Counted from the stretch's first letter, positions 52,632-64,000 are shown. The stretch is DNA of 64,000 nt from Pseudomonas linyingensis (GCF_900109175.1 NZ_FNZE01000001.1:186001-250000), one strand, 5' to 3'. A program made the numbers and translations. Notes: a model not told the origin generated them from the letters alone.

Positions 52632-53780
52632 ATGACTGCAAACACCGGCAAGGTGAACCTGCTGGGCCTGACCCAGCCGCAACTGGAACAGTTCTTCGAG
52701 TCGATCGGCGAGAAGCGCTTCCGTGCCGGACAGGTGATGAAATGGATTCACCACTTTGGCGTGGATGACTTCGACGCCATGAGCAATATCGGCAAGGCCT
52801 TGCGCGAAAAGCTCAAGGCCTGCGCCGAGATTCGCGGTCCCGAGATCGTCAGCGAGGACATTTCCAGCGACGGCACCCGCAAGTGGGTGGTGCGCGTGAA
52901 TTCCGGCAGCTGCGTCGAGACCGTGTACATCCCGCAGGGCAGCCGCGGCACCTTGTGCGTATCCTCGCAGGCCGGCTGTGCGCTGGACTGCAGCTTCTGC
53001 TCCACCGGCAAGCAGGGCTTCAACAGCGACCTGACCGCCGCCGAGATCATCGGCCAGGTGTGGATCGCCAACAAATCCTTCGGCACCGTCCCGGCCAAGA
53101 TCGACCGCGCCATCACCAACGTGGTGATGATGGGCATGGGTGAGCCGCTGCTGAATTTCGACAACGTGGTCGCCGCCATGAACCTCATGATGGACGACCT
53201 CGGCTACGGCATCTCCAAGCGCAAGGTGACCCTGTCCACCTCCGGCGTGGCGCCGATGATCGACGAGCTGGCCAAGGTGATCGACGTGTCACTGGCGCTG
53301 TCGCTGCACGCGCCCAACGACGAGCTGCGCAACCAGCTGGTGCCGATCAACAAGAAGTATCCGCTGGCCGTGGTGCTGGACGCCTGCCGGCGTTACGTCG
53401 CCGGGCTGGGCGAGAAGCGCGTGCTCACCGTCGAGTACACCCTGCTCAAGGATGTCAACGATCAGCCCGAGCACGCTGCGCAGATGATCGCATTGCTCAA
53501 GGATTTTCCTTGCAAGATCAACCTGATTCCGTTTAATCCGTTCCCCCACTCCGGTTACGAACGGCCGAGCAACAATGCCATTCGCCGCTTCCAGGACCTG
53601 TTGCATCAGGCCGGGCACAATGTCACCACGCGCACCACGCGCGGCGAGGATATCGATGCCGCCTGCGGCCAGCTGGTCGGCCAGGTGATGGACCGCACGC
53701 GCCGCAGCGAGCGCTACATTGCCGTGCGCCAGCTGGACAGCGAAGGCGAGCAGCCCCGTTCTGCCGGACCCCGAACCTGA
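52632..53780 (+). CDS. rlmN: Dual-specificity 23S rRNA/tRNA (adenine-C2) methyltransferase RlmN
   Basis: A 382-residue radical SAM enzyme that methylates A2503 of 23S rRNA and A37 of some tRNAs. The cluster motif is C116-x3-C120-x2-C123 (CALDCSFC). [13 protein letters not shown] and [13 protein letters not shown] follow, with further catalytic cysteines near the C-terminus (DAACGQL). The start at 52632 has AGGGTGA upstream. An ATG at 52614 is an alternative. Confidence 0.96.
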   Translation: MTANTGKVNLLGLTQPQLEQFFESIGEKRFRAGQVMKWIHHFGVDDFDAMSNIGKALREKLKACAEIRGPEIVSEDISSDGTRKWVVRVNSGSCVETVYIPQGSRGTLCVSSQAGCALDCSFCSTGKQGFNSDLTAAEIIGQVWIANKSFGTVPAKIDRAITNVVMMGMGEPLLNFDNVVAAMNLMMDDLGYGISKRKVTLSTSGVAPMIDELAKVIDVSLALSLHAPNDELRNQLVPINKKYPLAVVLDACRRYVAGLGEKRVLTVEYTLLKDVNDQPEHAAQMIALLKDFPCKINLIPFNPFPHSGYERPSNNAIRRFQDLLHQAGHNVTTRTTRGEDIDAACGQLVGQVMDRTRRSERYIAVRQLDSEGEQPRSAGPRT

Positions 53781-53795
53781 CGACGGAGTGTGTAC

Positions 53796-54560
53796 ATGTT
53801 GTTGCGAACCACGATGTTCCTGCTGCTGGGCGGCTTGCTGAGCGCCTGCGTATCGACGGGGCATCAGGATCCGATGAAGACTTCGGAAGGGCGTGATGGC
53901 GCCCGCGACGCCTATATCCAGCTGGGTATCGGCTACCTGCAGAAGGGCAGTACCGAGCAGGCCAAGGTGCCGCTGAAGAAGGCCCTGGAGCTGGATGGGT
54001 CGAACGCCGACGCCCACGCCGCGCTGGCCCTGGTGTTCCAGACTGAGAAGGAACCCAAGCTGGCCGACGAGCACTACCGCAAGGCGCTGTCGGCGCGCAG
54101 CGACGCGCGCATCCTTAACAATTACGGCAGTTTCCTGTTCGAGCAGCAGCGCTACGCCGAGGCCTACGCACGCTTCCAGCAGGCCGCCGAGGACAACCTG
54201 TATCCGGAGCGCTCGCGGGTCTACGAGAACCTCGGCCTGACCTCGCTCCGACTGCAGCAGCGCCCGCAGGCGCAGGAGCATTTCGACAAGTCGCTGCGCC
54301 TCAATCGCAATCAGCCGCGGGTGCTGCTGGAGATGGCTCAGCTGTCCTGGGAAGACCGCCAGTACGTGCCGTCGCGTGGCTACTACGAGCGCTTCCTGAC
54401 CGTCGGCAAGGGCGCCCAGGACGCCCGCAGTCTGCTGCTCGGCATCCGCCTGGCCAAGGTCTTCGAGGACCACGACCGGGCTTCCAACTACGCCATGCAG
54501 CTGCGCCGTCTGTATCCGGGCACGCCTGAATATCAGCAATACCTCGCGGAGCAGAAATGA
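53796..54560 (+). CDS. pilF: Type IV pilus biogenesis/stability lipoprotein PilF
   Basis: A 254-residue outer-membrane lipoprotein (lipobox LLSAC, Cys18) made of TPR repeats: AYIQLGIGYLQKGSTEQA, AHAALALVFQTEKEP, ILNNYGSFLFEQQRY, YENLGLTSLRLQQRP and others. PilF helps the PilQ secretin localise and assemble. The start at 53796 has GGAG seven bases before, preferred to the GTG at 53790. Its stop overlaps the next gene by four bases (ATGA). Confidence 0.93.
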   Translation: MLLRTTMFLLLGGLLSACVSTGHQDPMKTSEGRDGARDAYIQLGIGYLQKGSTEQAKVPLKKALELDGSNADAHAALALVFQTEKEPKLADEHYRKALSARSDARILNNYGSFLFEQQRYAEAYARFQQAAEDNLYPERSRVYENLGLTSLRLQQRPQAQEHFDKSLRLNRNQPRVLLEMAQLSWEDRQYVPSRGYYERFLTVGKGAQDARSLLLGIRLAKVFEDHDRASNYAMQLRRLYPGTPEYQQYLAEQK

Positions 54561-55663
54561 CCATGTCGCACACCGAAGCAGCCGCAGCGCAGCCGCGGAA
54601 CAACCCCGGCGAAACCCTGCGTCTGGCCCGCGAGGAGAAGGGCTGGCAAGTGGCCGAGGTGGCCAGCCAGCTCAACCTGGCGGCCCACTCGCTGGTCCAG
54701 CTGGAGGCCGGGCAGTTCGAGCGTCTGCCCGGGCACACCTTCGCCCGTGGCTATGTGCGCGCCTACGCCAAGCTGCTGGGCCTCGATCAAGCCGCGCTGG
54801 TCGCCCAGTACGATCACTTCACCGGTACCGACGCCAGCGGCAGCACCGTGCACAGCCTCGGCCATGTCCCGGAGCCGCTGCGCCTGTCGCGTACCGTGCT
54901 GCGTCTGGCCAGTGCCGTGCTGCTGATCCTGCTGCTCGCGCTGGCCTGGTTCTGGTGGCAGGAGCGTCCCGAGCGCCTGGCCGATCTGGGCGCCTTTGGC
55001 CTCAAGCACATCGAAGTGGAAAGCGCCGACGGCACCACCGAGATCCATCCGCTGGATGAGCCGGAAGACCAGGCGGTGGCCGAGGCGCTGCAGCCCGACC
55101 AGCAGGCTCCGCTGGAAATCGCGCCGAGCGTGACGGGCCAGCCGCAAGATGCGGCCAGCAGCGTGGTGGCGGATCCCGCCGCGGCGCCGGTACCTGCCCT
55201 GATCGCCGCGCAAGGTGCTGCCCCGGCTGTGCCGCCGGTGCCGTCCGTCACAGCGACGCCAAGCCCGTTGCTCGGCGCGCCGGCGGCGCCTGAACCTGCT
55301 GTGCCTGCGGTCCCGGCTGCAGCTGCGCTCCCGGCTCCTGTCGCCGAGGCTGCTCCGACTCCGACTCCGACTCCGACTCCGACTCCGACTCCGGCCGCGG
55401 AGCCGGTGAGCGTCGCCGCGGGCGAGGGCCTGGTGCAGGTCGCTTTCAGCGCCGACTGCTGGATCCAGGTCACCGACGCCAATGGCCGGGTGCTGGTCAG
55501 CGTGGTCAAGCGCCAGGGCGAAACCCTGCAGGTGGCCGGCAAGGCGCCGCTGGAAGTGCGCCTGGGCTTTGCCCGCGGCGCGCAGCTGAGCTACAACGGC
55601 GCGCCGGTCAACCTGCGCAACGTCACCTCGGGCGGTACCGCCCGCGTCACCCTGGGACAGTAA
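54557..55663 (+). CDS. rodZ: RodZ-like helix-turn-helix membrane protein
   Basis: A 368-residue bitopic protein. The cytoplasmic HTH domain is [26 protein letters not shown] and following residues (about 15-85). One transmembrane helix is at about 112-135 ([20 protein letters not shown]). A periplasmic linker rich in Pro, Ala and Thr (about 170-285) and a C-terminal DUF4115 domain ([21 protein letters not shown]) complete it. RodZ ties MreB to the wall elongation machinery. The linker contains a hexanucleotide repeat encoding (Pro-Thr)6. It overlaps pilF by four bases. Confidence 0.88.
   Translation: MTMSHTEAAAAQPRNNPGETLRLAREEKGWQVAEVASQLNLAAHSLVQLEAGQFERLPGHTFARGYVRAYAKLLGLDQAALVAQYDHFTGTDASGSTVHSLGHVPEPLRLSRTVLRLASAVLLILLLALAWFWWQERPERLADLGAFGLKHIEVESADGTTEIHPLDEPEDQAVAEALQPDQQAPLEIAPSVTGQPQDAASSVVADPAAAPVPALIAAQGAAPAVPPVPSVTATPSPLLGAPAAPEPAVPAVPAAAALPAPVAEAAPTPTPTPTPTPTPAAEPVSVAAGEGLVQVAFSADCWIQVTDANGRVLVSVVKRQGETLQVAGKAPLEVRLGFARGAQLSYNGAPVNLRNVTSGGTARVTLGQ
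55355..55390 (+). repeat. (CCGACT)6 tandem repeat inside rodZ
   Basis: Six perfect copies of CCGACT (36 bases) encode alternating Pro and Thr in the RodZ periplasmic linker. As a multiple of three, slippage would change the linker length without breaking the frame. Confidence 0.9.
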
Positions 55664-55664
55664 G

Positions 55665-56774
55665 ATGCATTGCGAATCCCCGATCAAACGCCGCAAGACG
55701 CGGCAGATCTTCGTCGGCAAGGTGGCGGTGGGTGGCGATGCGCCGATCTCGGTGCAGAGCATGACCAACACCGACACCTGCGACGTTGACGCCACCGTGG
55801 CGCAGATCCGTCGCCTGGAAGGCGCCGGCGCCGACATCGTGCGCGTCTCGGTGCCGGACATGGACGCCGCCGAGGCGTTCGGCCGCATCAAGCAGCAGGT
55901 GCAGGTGCCGCTGGTCGCCGACATCCACTTCGACTACCGGATCGCCCTGCGCGTCGCCGAACTGGGCGTCGACTGCCTGCGCATCAACCCCGGCAACATC
56001 GGCCGCGAAGACCGCGTGCGTGCGGTGGTCGATGCCGCCCGCGACAAGGGCATCCCGATCCGCATCGGCGTCAACGCAGGCTCCTTGGAGAAGGACCTGC
56101 AGAAAAAGTACGGCGAGCCGACGCCGGAGGCGCTGGTCGAATCCGCCCTGCGCCACGTCGAGCATCTCGACCGCCTGGACTTCCAGAACTTCAAGGTCAG
56201 CGTCAAGGCCAGCGACGTGTTCATGGCCGTCGGTGCCTACCGCCTGCTCGCCGCGCAGATCGAGCAGCCGCTGCACCTGGGCATCACCGAGGCCGGCGGC
56301 CTGCGTTCGGGCACCGTCAAGTCGGCGGTGGGTCTGGGCATGCTGCTCGCCGAGGGTATCGGCGACACCATCCGCGTGTCGCTGGCCGCCGATCCGGTCG
56401 AGGAGATCAAGGTCGGCTTCGACATCCTCAAGTCGCTGCGCCTGCGTTCGCGCGGCATCAACTTCATCGCCTGCCCGAGCTGCTCGCGGCAGAACTTCGA
56501 TGTGGTCAAGACCATGAACGAGCTGGAGCAGCGCGTCGAGGATCTGCTGGTGCCGCTCGACGTGGCGGTGATCGGCTGCGTGGTCAACGGCCCGGGCGAA
56601 GCCAAGGAGGCCCACGTCGGCCTCACCGGCGGTACGCCCAACCTGGTCTACATCGACGGCAAGCCGGTACACAAGCTGGACAACGACAACCTGGTGGACG
56701 AGCTGGAGAAGCTGATCCGCCGCAAGGCGGCCGAGAAGCTCGCCGCCGACGCCAGCCTGATCGTCCGCAGTTAA
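55665..56774 (+). CDS. ispG: 4-hydroxy-3-methylbut-2-en-1-yl diphosphate synthase (flavodoxin)
   Basis: A 369-residue Fe-S enzyme of the MEP isoprenoid route. The TIM-barrel part starts at [25 protein letters not shown] and GVNAGSLE. The C-terminal [4Fe-4S] site is in [10 protein letters not shown] and the later [10 protein letters not shown]. Its need for clusters suits its place after the isc genes. Confidence 0.97.
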   Translation: MHCESPIKRRKTRQIFVGKVAVGGDAPISVQSMTNTDTCDVDATVAQIRRLEGAGADIVRVSVPDMDAAEAFGRIKQQVQVPLVADIHFDYRIALRVAELGVDCLRINPGNIGREDRVRAVVDAARDKGIPIRIGVNAGSLEKDLQKKYGEPTPEALVESALRHVEHLDRLDFQNFKVSVKASDVFMAVGAYRLLAAQIEQPLHLGITEAGGLRSGTVKSAVGLGMLLAEGIGDTIRVSLAADPVEEIKVGFDILKSLRLRSRGINFIACPSCSRQNFDVVKTMNELEQRVEDLLVPLDVAVIGCVVNGPGEAKEAHVGLTGGTPNLVYIDGKPVHKLDNDNLVDELEKLIRRKAAEKLAADASLIVRS

Positions 56775-56783
56775 GGAATTCGC

Positions 56784-58073
<1,290 letters not shown>

Positions 58074-58099
58074 ACCTGACCAATTAAGGGAGTGACCGG

Positions 58100-58747
58100 G
58101 TGACCTCGCGTACCGAAGAAGAAGAACTGGCGGCGATCAAGGACTGGTGGCAGCGCAACGGCAAGCCCCTGCTCACCGGCGGCGTGCTGGCGTTGGCTGG
58201 CGTGCTCGGCTGGCAGGCCTGGCAGAAGCATGAGAGCAATCAGGCCTACGCCGCCTCGGCGGTCTACCAGCAGCTGGTCGAAGTCACCCTCAACAGCCCT
58301 GGCGAGGTCGATGCCGGCAAGGTCAGCGAGCTGACCGGCAAGCTGAACAAGGACTTCACCGGCAGCCACTACGCCCAGTACGCCAGCCTGCTGCTGGCGC
58401 GCGTGGCGGTGGACAGCGGGCGCCTCGACGAAGCGGCCAGCGAGCTGCGCAAGGTGCTCGACAAGCCGGTCGACGCGACCATGGGCGAAGTGGCTCGCCA
58501 GCGTCTGGCCCGCGTGCTGGCCGCCCAGGACAAGGCCGAGGAAGCCCTGGCCCTGCTGGCCGGTGACGCCGCGCCGGCCTTCGTCGCCGGTCGCGAGGAG
58601 CTGCGTGGCGACCTGCTGGTCAAGCTCGGCCGCAGTGGCGAGGCGCGCACGGCCTACGAGAAGGCGCGCGCGGCATTGCCGCAGGAAGCGGGCCTCGGCA
58701 CGCTGCAGATCAAACTGGATGACCTGGCCGACGGAGAAGCCCAATGA
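58100..58747 (+). CDS. yfgM: YfgM-like tetratricopeptide membrane protein
   Basis: A 215-residue bitopic protein that starts at GTG 58100. The N-terminus is acidic (TSRTEEEELAAIKDWWQRNG), one transmembrane helix is at about 22-40, and the periplasmic part consists of TPR-like helices. YfgM joins the SecYEG-PpiD complex and helps periplasmic folding. Its stop overlaps the bamB start (ATGATG region), suggesting coupling. Confidence 0.93.
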   Translation: MTSRTEEEELAAIKDWWQRNGKPLLTGGVLALAGVLGWQAWQKHESNQAYAASAVYQQLVEVTLNSPGEVDAGKVSELTGKLNKDFTGSHYAQYASLLLARVAVDSGRLDEAASELRKVLDKPVDATMGEVARQRLARVLAAQDKAEEALALLAGDAAPAFVAGREELRGDLLVKLGRSGEARTAYEKARAALPQEAGLGTLQIKLDDLADGEAQ

Positions 58748-59886
58748 TGCGCTGGACTCATGCGGTAATGCTGGCGGCCGCGGTGCTCGCCGTCGGCTGC
58801 AGCAGCAATGGCAAGAAGGAACTGCCCCCGGCCGAGCTGGAGAAATTCAGCGAGGAAGTCGAACTGGACAAGCAGTGGAGCCGCTCCATCGGTGAAGGCC
58901 AGGGCGAGACCTGGAACCAGCTGGAGCTGGCCTCGGAAGGCGACAGCCTGTTCGCCGCCGACATCGAAGGCCTGGTCGTGGCGATGAACCGCGAAACCGG
59001 CAAGGTGCTCTGGGAGCAGGAGCTGGACAAGCCGGTTTCCGGCGGCGTCGGCGCCGGCTACGGCCAGGTGCTGGTCGGCACCCTCAAGGGCGAAGTAATC
59101 GCCCTCGACAGCGCCAGCGGCGACGTGCAGTGGCGCGCCCGGGTCGGCAGCGAAGTGTTGGCCGCCCCGGTGAGCAACGGCGACGTGGTGGTGGTGCAGA
59201 CCCAGGACGACCGTCTGGTCGGCCTCGACGCGGCCAACGGCAACCAGCGCTGGAGCTACGAAAGCACCCCGGCGGTGCTGACCCTGCGCGGCACCGGTGC
59301 GCCGGTGGTGACCAACCGCCTGGCGGTGGCCGGCCTGTCCAGCGGCAAGGTGATCGCCGTCGACGTGCAGCGCGGCATCCCGGTATGGGAGCAGCGCGTG
59401 GCCATGCCGCAGGGCCGTTCCGAGCTTGAGCGCATGGTCGACATCGACGGTGGCCTGCTGCTCTCCGGCGGCACCCTGTACGTGGTGACCTACCAGGGCC
59501 AACTGGCCGCACTGGATCTGGAAAGCGGCCGTCCGCTGTGGCAGCGCCAGGCGTCCAGCTACGTCGGTGTGGCCACCGGTTTCGGCAACGTCTACCTCAG
59601 CCAGGCCAGCGGCAGCGTCGAAGGCATCGACGAGCGCTCGACTTCGGCACTGTGGAGCAACGACGCCCTGGCCCGTCGCCAGCTGACCAGCCCGGCGGTG
59701 TTCTCCAGCAACGTCGCGGTGGGTGACCTGGAAGGCTACCTGCACCTGCTGAGCCAGGTGGACGGGCGCTTCGTCGGCCGCGTCCGCGTCGACAGCGACG
59801 GCCTGCGCGCCCGCCCGCTGGTGGTCGGCGACTGGCTGTACGCCTACGGCAACAGCGGCAAGCTGGTGGCCTACACCCTGCGCTGA
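58744..59886 (+). CDS. bamB: Outer-membrane assembly lipoprotein BamB
   Basis: A 380-residue lipoprotein (lipobox AVGC, Cys19) of PQQ-like beta-propeller repeats such as [47 protein letters not shown] and the repeat ending [17 protein letters not shown]. BamB supports the BAM complex that inserts outer-membrane barrels. It overlaps the YfgM gene by four bases. Confidence 0.96.
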   Translation: MMRWTHAVMLAAAVLAVGCSSNGKKELPPAELEKFSEEVELDKQWSRSIGEGQGETWNQLELASEGDSLFAADIEGLVVAMNRETGKVLWEQELDKPVSGGVGAGYGQVLVGTLKGEVIALDSASGDVQWRARVGSEVLAAPVSNGDVVVVQTQDDRLVGLDAANGNQRWSYESTPAVLTLRGTGAPVVTNRLAVAGLSSGKVIAVDVQRGIPVWEQRVAMPQGRSELERMVDIDGGLLLSGGTLYVVTYQGQLAALDLESGRPLWQRQASSYVGVATGFGNVYLSQASGSVEGIDERSTSALWSNDALARRQLTSPAVFSSNVAVGDLEGYLHLLSQVDGRFVGRVRVDSDGLRARPLVVGDWLYAYGNSGKLVAYTLR

Positions 59887-59989
59887 TTGCCCGCCCCGCC
59901 CCGCGGGGCGTGGCTCATGCTCATATCGCGGCCGCTGCATCTACACTGCAGCGGCCGTTGTGTTTTTCCGAATTACCGTGGAGAGCCGC

Positions 59990-61489
59990 ATGGTTCCCGT
60001 TATCGCTCTGGTAGGACGGCCGAACGTCGGCAAGTCCACCCTGTTCAACCGCTTGACCCGCAGCCGCGACGCCATCGTCGCCGACTATTCCGGCCTGACC
60101 CGCGACCGCAAGTACGGCGAGGCGAAATGGCAGGGGCGCACCTACATCGTCATCGACACCGGGGGCATCTCCGGTGACGAGGAAGGCATCGACGCCAAGA
60201 TGGCCGAGCAGTCCCTGCAGGCCATCGAGGAAGCCGATGCCGTGCTGTTTATGGTCGACTCGCGCGCCGGCATGACCGCCGCCGACCAGATGATTGCCGA
60301 GCACCTGCGCAAGAAGAACAAGTGCACCTTCCTGGTGGCCAACAAGGTCGATACCGTCGACCCGGACATCGCCCGCGCCGAATTCAGCCCGCTGGCCATC
60401 GGCGACGCCTGGCCGATCGCCGCCGCCCACGGCCGCGGCATCACCGCGCTGCTGCAGGCCGCGCTGGGCGCGTTCCCCAAGGACGAGGGCGAGGAAGAGC
60501 TGTTCCCCGAGGGCGAAGCCGCCGAAGGCGAGGGTGCCGAGGGCGCCGCCGCGGCCGCGCCGCAGAAGCGCCTCCCCGGTCCGGACGAACGCACCGGGAT
60601 CAAGATCGCCATCATCGGCCGTCCCAACGTCGGCAAGTCGACGCTGGTCAACCGCATGCTCGGCGAAGAGCGGGTCATCGTCTACGATCAGGCCGGCACC
60701 ACCCGCGACAGCATCTACATCCCCTTCGAGCGCGACGACGCCAAGTACACCCTGATCGACACCGCCGGCGTGCGCCGCCGCGGCAAGATCTTCGAGGCGG
60801 TGGAAAAGTTCTCGGTGGTCAAGACCCTGCAGGCGATCCAGGACGCCAACGTGGTGGTCTTCGTCATGGACGCCCGCGAAGGCGTGGTCGACCACGACCT
60901 CAACCTGCTCGGCTTCGTGCTGGAGACCGGCCGCGCGCTGGTGATCGCGCTGAACAAGTGGGACGGCATGGACAGCCACGAGCGCGATCGGGTCAAGACC
61001 GAGCTGGAGCGCCGCCTGCAGTTCGTCGACTTCGCCGACATCCACTTCATCTCCGCCCTGCACGGCACCGGCGTCGGCAACCTGTACAAGTCGGTGCAGG
61101 AGTCGTTCCGTTCGGCGGTGACCCGCTGGCCGACCAGCTACCTGACCCAGGTCCTCGAGGACGCAGTCAGCGTGCACCAGCCGCCGCTGGTCAACGGTCG
61201 GCGCATCAAGCTGCGCTACGCCCACCTCGGTGGCGCCAACCCGCCGCTGATCGTGATCCACGGCAACCAGGTGGACGCGGTGCCGCGCGCCTACTCGCGC
61301 TACCTGGAGAACACCTACCGCCGGGTGCTCAAGCTGGTCGGCACGCCGATCCGCATCGAGTTCAAGGGCGGCGAGAACCCCTTCGAGGGCAAGAAGAACG
61401 AGCTCAGCACCCGCCAGGTGAACAAGAAGCGCCGCCTGATGAGCCACCACAAGAAGGCCGAAAAGAAGAAGAAGGACAAGCGCCGCTAA
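59990..61489 (+). CDS. der: Ribosome biogenesis GTPase Der (EngA)
   Basis: A 499-residue double-GTPase needed for 50S assembly. Two G domains carry [14 protein letters not shown] and [14 protein letters not shown], each with its DTGG/DTAG and NK(V/W)D elements. They are joined by an acidic linker (about 165-205, [20 protein letters not shown]). The C-terminal KH-like domain and a basic tail ([12 protein letters not shown]) follow. The start at 59990 ([11 protein letters not shown]) matches the family. Confidence 0.97.
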   Translation: MVPVIALVGRPNVGKSTLFNRLTRSRDAIVADYSGLTRDRKYGEAKWQGRTYIVIDTGGISGDEEGIDAKMAEQSLQAIEEADAVLFMVDSRAGMTAADQMIAEHLRKKNKCTFLVANKVDTVDPDIARAEFSPLAIGDAWPIAAAHGRGITALLQAALGAFPKDEGEEELFPEGEAAEGEGAEGAAAAAPQKRLPGPDERTGIKIAIIGRPNVGKSTLVNRMLGEERVIVYDQAGTTRDSIYIPFERDDAKYTLIDTAGVRRRGKIFEAVEKFSVVKTLQAIQDANVVVFVMDAREGVVDHDLNLLGFVLETGRALVIALNKWDGMDSHERDRVKTELERRLQFVDFADIHFISALHGTGVGNLYKSVQESFRSAVTRWPTSYLTQVLEDAVSVHQPPLVNGRRIKLRYAHLGGANPPLIVIHGNQVDAVPRAYSRYLENTYRRVLKLVGTPIRIEFKGGENPFEGKKNELSTRQVNKKRRLMSHHKKAEKKKKDKRR

Positions 61490-61504
61490 GGTTCTGTCCT
61501 GATA

Positions 61505-61545
61505 TGCAAAACGCCGCTGGCCCGAGAGGGCAGCGGCGTTTTGCA
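61505..61545. terminator. Bidirectional terminator after der
   Basis: TGCAAAACGCCGCTG and CAGCGGCGTTTTGCA form a 15-bp perfect inverted repeat around an 11-base loop, 15 bp past the der stop. A/T runs lie at the stem base on both strands, so it can end der and the opposing flavoprotein gene. Confidence 0.82.
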
Positions 61546-61610
61546 TGAAGCGCTGACGTGGACTGATGGTTCCCTCGCGCCCGTGCGGGAGGGATCCCGA
61601 TGTGCTCCGC

Positions 61611-62849
61611 TCAGCGCCGCGCCAACCAGCGCAGCGCGCCCAACCCGGCCGCCCGCCCGCTGGCGAAGCAGGCGGTGAGCAGGTAGCCGCCGGTCGGCGC
61701 CTCCCAGTCGAGCATCTCGCCGGCGCAGAACACCCCCGGCAGCTGGCGCAGCATCAGCTGCGCGTCCAGCGCGTCGAACGGCACGCCGCCGGCGCTGCTG
61801 ATCGCCTCGTCCAGCGGGCGGGCGCGCATTAGCGTCAATGGCAGCGCCTTGATCGCCGCCGCCAGTCGGTCCATGTCCTTGAAGGTGTCGGCGTCGGTCA
61901 GCTCGCGCAGCAGCCCGGCGCGCACGCCGTCGATGCCCAGCTGGCTGGCCAGGTGCTTGGCCAGCGAACGCGAGCCGCGCGGCTTGCTGAGCGCCGTGGC
62001 GACCTGCTCGCGGCTGCGCTGGGGCAGCAGATCGAGGTGGATCACCGCATGGCCGTTCCGGTTGATCTGCTCGCGGATCGGCGCCGACAGCGCGTAGATC
62101 AAGCTGCCTTCCACGCCCTTGGCCGTCACCACGAACTCACCCTGACGCGGCGCCTCGCCGTCCACGCGAACCGCCACCGGCTTGACCGGTGCGCCGGCGA
62201 ACTTGTCGGTAAGGATTGCGCTCCAGCCCGCCACCTCGAAGCCGCAGTTGCTCGGCTGCAGCGGCGCCACGGCGACGCCGCGCTGCTCCAGCAGCGCCGT
62301 CCAGGCACCGTCCGAACCCAGGCGCGCCCAGCTGCCGCCGCCGAGGGCCAGCACCACGGCATCGGCGGCGACCGTGCGCTCGCCGTCCGCCGTGGCGAAA
62401 CGCAGCTCGCCGGACTCGCTCCAGCCCAGCCAGCGCGAACGGGTATGCAGCGCAACGCCACTCTCGCGCAGCCGCCGCAGCCAGGCGCGCAGCAGCGGCG
62501 CGGCCTTCATGTCGCTGGGGAACACCCGCCCGGAGCTGCCGACGAAGGTGTCGATGCCCAGAGCATGGATCCAGGCGCGCAGGGCGTCGGCATCGAAGTC
62601 CGCGAGCAGGCGGCCGATCTCGCCGGCGCGGCTGGCGTAGCGCTGGATGAAGGCCTCCTTGGCCTCGGCATGGGTGATGTTCATGCCGCCGACCCCGGCG
62701 AGCAGGAACTTGCGGCCCAGCGAGGGCATGGCGTCGAACAGCTCCACCTGCGCGCCGCCGGCGGCGAGCACTTCGGCGGCCATCAGGCCGGCCGGGCCGC
62801 CGCCGATGACGACGACGCGGGGGGAAGCGGGAAGCAGGGAGCTGGACAT
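61611..62849 (-). CDS. NAD(P)/FAD-dependent oxidoreductase, YhiN/HI0933-like flavoprotein
   Basis: A 412-residue flavoprotein. The Rossmann FAD site is VVVIGGGPAGLMAAEVLAAGG, followed by LGRKFLLAGVGGMNITH (the family signature) and VLALGGGSWARLGSDG. The end has GVFCAGEMLDWEAPTGGY, the second FAD site. Members are related to TIGR03862-type proteins whose substrate is not known. The start at 62849 gives MSSSLLPASPRVVVIG. An earlier in-frame ATG at 62882 would add 11 residues, and neither has a good ribosome site. It faces der across the terminator. Confidence 0.88.
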   Translation of the reverse strand: MSSSLLPASPRVVVIGGGPAGLMAAEVLAAGGAQVELFDAMPSLGRKFLLAGVGGMNITHAEAKEAFIQRYASRAGEIGRLLADFDADALRAWIHALGIDTFVGSSGRVFPSDMKAAPLLRAWLRRLRESGVALHTRSRWLGWSESGELRFATADGERTVAADAVVLALGGGSWARLGSDGAWTALLEQRGVAVAPLQPSNCGFEVAGWSAILTDKFAGAPVKPVAVRVDGEAPRQGEFVVTAKGVEGSLIYALSAPIREQINRNGHAVIHLDLLPQRSREQVATALSKPRGSRSLAKHLASQLGIDGVRAGLLRELTDADTFKDMDRLAAAIKALPLTLMRARPLDEAISSAGGVPFDALDAQLMLRQLPGVFCAGEMLDWEAPTGGYLLTACFASGRAAGLGALRWLARR

Positions 62850-62960
62850 GGCGGGCGATAGACTGGAAAACAGGAGCGGCATTCTAGCAGCTGCCTGTCC
62901 TGCGCTGACGCAGAGGGCTTTCCTCTTGATGCCATCTTCAAGCAATAGCCCTGCCAGCTC

Positions 62961-62986
62961 TGTTGGAGGCGCGACCTCGCGGCGAT
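62961..62986 (+). repeat. REP-like unit, type 2, copy 2
   Basis: Contains GGAGGCGCGACCTCGCGGCG, closely matching the unit at 12656-12680 on the other strand. It lies between the flavoprotein and MATE genes. Confidence 0.5.
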
Positions 62987-63040
62987 ACGGGCCGGCAGGC
63001 CCGCCAAAAGTCCAAAGGCCGCGCGCCGAGGCTGGCCCGC

Positions 63041-64000
63041 CTACCGCTCTGCGGGAACCCAGCCGCCGCGCCGCTCGATGCGCCAGAAGAAGGCGCCGAG
63101 AACAAGGCTGCGGGTCAGCATGAAGACGAGGAAGGCCAGCCACAGCCCGGCGTTGCCGAGTCCTTGCAGCAGCCAGGCCAGCGGCAGGCACAGGGCGAAC
63201 GCCAGCAGCATCGCATCGCGCATCTCCCGCGCCCTTGTGGCGCCGATGAACAGGCCGTCGAGCAGGTAGCTCCACACCGCCAGCAGCGGCAGGGCGGCGA
63301 GGAACGGCAGGTGGGCATGGGCGATGGCGCGCACCTCGGCGATGTCGGTCTGCAGGTCGACGAACCACTGTCCGCCGAGCAGGAACAGCGCGGCGAAGCC
63401 GAGGCTGGCGAGCAGCGACCAGATCCCGGCGACCCACAGGCTGCGGCGCAGAGCCAGGCGGTCGCGCGCACCGATGGCATGCCCGCACAGCGCCTCCAGC
63501 GCGTGGGCTAGGCCGTCGAGGGCGTGGGCGGTGAGCAGCAGGCCGTTGAGCAGCAGGGCGTTGGCCGCCACGGTGGCGTCGCCGAGGCGGGTGCCCTGCA
63601 CGGTGAGCAGCAGGAACACGCTCTGCAGCGCCAGGGTGCGGATGAAGATGTCGCGGTTCACCGCCAGCAGCGGTCGCCAGCTGGCCCAGCGGCGCAGCGC
63701 TTGCCAGTCCGCGCGGCCAAGGTATTCGCGCAGACGCCGGCTGGCCAGCGCCAGGCCGAGCAGCGCGCCGCTCCACTCGGCGATCACCGAGGCCCAGGCG
63801 GCGCCGGCCACACCCCACTCCAGGCCGAGGACGAACCACAGGTCGAGCGCCACGTTGAGCAGGTTGGCGGTCAGCAGCATGAGCAGCGGCGCGCGGGCAT
63901 TCTGGCTGCCGAGTAGCCAGCCGATCAGCGCATAGCTGGCCAGCGCGGCCGGCAGGCCGAGCAGGCGGATGTGCAGGTAGTCGCGGGCCAGGGCGTCCAG
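63041..64000 (-). CDS. MATE family efflux transporter (5' end outside window)
   Basis: 320 residues of a MATE/DinF-like transporter, truncated at the window edge. The reading frame continues without stop to base 64000, beyond the internal Met at 63880. Hydrophobic segments recur about every 30 residues (LLLMTANLLNVALDLWF-like start, LQSVFLLLTVQG, IWSLLASLGFAALFLLGG, LPLLAVWSYLLDGLFIGAT, LWLAFLVFMLTRSLVLGAFFW). The layout fits Na+- or H+-coupled multidrug export. DinF-type is likeliest, and the substrate cannot be told. Confidence 0.88.
   Translation of the reverse strand: MDALARDYLHIRLLGLPAALASYALIGWLLGSQNARAPLLMLLTANLLNVALDLWFVLGLEWGVAGAAWASVIAEWSGALLGLALASRRLREYLGRADWQALRRWASWRPLLAVNRDIFIRTLALQSVFLLLTVQGTRLGDATVAANALLLNGLLLTAHALDGLAHALEALCGHAIGARDRLALRRSLWVAGIWSLLASLGFAALFLLGGQWFVDLQTDIAEVRAIAHAHLPFLAALPLLAVWSYLLDGLFIGATRAREMRDAMLLAFALCLPLAWLLQGLGNAGLWLAFLVFMLTRSLVLGAFFWRIERRGGWVPAER

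Noticed and set aside
55355-55390. Tandem repeat considered as a CRISPR or regulatory array
   Set aside because: It is six units of 6 bp inside a coding region in frame, with no spacers. It is a coding microsatellite.

Overview
This is a 64 kb window of GC-rich chromosomal DNA with the gene content and order of a Pseudomonas. The block suhB-trmJ-cysE-iscR-iscSUA-hscBA-fdx-iscX-ndk-rlmN-pilF-rodZ-ispG-hisS-yfgM-bamB-der is the classic pseudomonad arrangement. So are pepA-holC-(hypothetical)-valS beside lptFG, queA-tgt-yajC-secDF, and an OprC-type copper receptor near leuA. There is no sign of prophage, an integrative element or CRISPR. The window is mostly core housekeeping, and the unusual signals are small: leader-type regulation, a tandem duplication scar, interspersed repeats and short ORFs. 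Species cannot be fixed from the sequence alone.

Layout. 1-1113: two glutathione S-transferase genes (minus). 1229-3041: leuA behind a short Leu-rich candidate leader peptide (minus). 3312-5969: a DUF2946-like Cys protein and an OprC/NosA-type TonB copper receptor (plus). 6020-9667: two tandem MscS-family channels and an M23 peptidase (minus), with a relic of the peptidase 3' end between the channels. 9745-14637: rhlB, a carboxylesterase, a GIY-YIG protein (plus), a PPK2-like kinase and yejK. 14764-19459: an MFS transporter with a coupled 40-residue membrane protein, a structured repeat, a TAXI-type binding protein, a YjeH-like exporter and a divergent Lrp-type regulator. 19463-24336: yigZ, rlmF, an SPFH/NfeD pair, and nhaD with a small winged-helix protein. 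24451-29953: valS, a MITE-like repeat, a hypothetical gene, holC and pepA (minus). 30103-32278: lptFG (plus). 32332-38058: a lipoprotein, an RDD protein, tRNA-Leu(CAA), pta and ackA (minus). 38333-43733: queA-tgt-yajC-secD-secF (plus). 43847-44662: suhB (minus). 44794-61489: a long plus-strand run from trmJ through the isc cluster to der. 61611-64000: a flavoprotein and a truncated MATE transporter (minus).

How the genes fit together. The isc cluster starts with an IscR gene preceded by a plausible IscR box and runs into the ferredoxin and IscX. ispG and rlmN, which encode Fe-S enzymes, lie just downstream. Envelope biogenesis is well represented: SecDF-YajC, LptFG, BamB, a YfgM-like protein, PilF and RodZ. 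queA and tgt act in succession in queuosine synthesis. pta and ackA form the acetate overflow pathway. The two MscS paralogues arose by a local tandem duplication whose boundary is still readable. Repeats cluster in intergenic gaps: two related 61-62 bp REP doublets, two copies of a second short REP-like unit, a 142 bp nested-hairpin element, and a 154 bp element with C-rich terminal inverted repeats. No gene-free stretch exceeds 300 bases. The longest are about 38059-38332 and 3042-3311.
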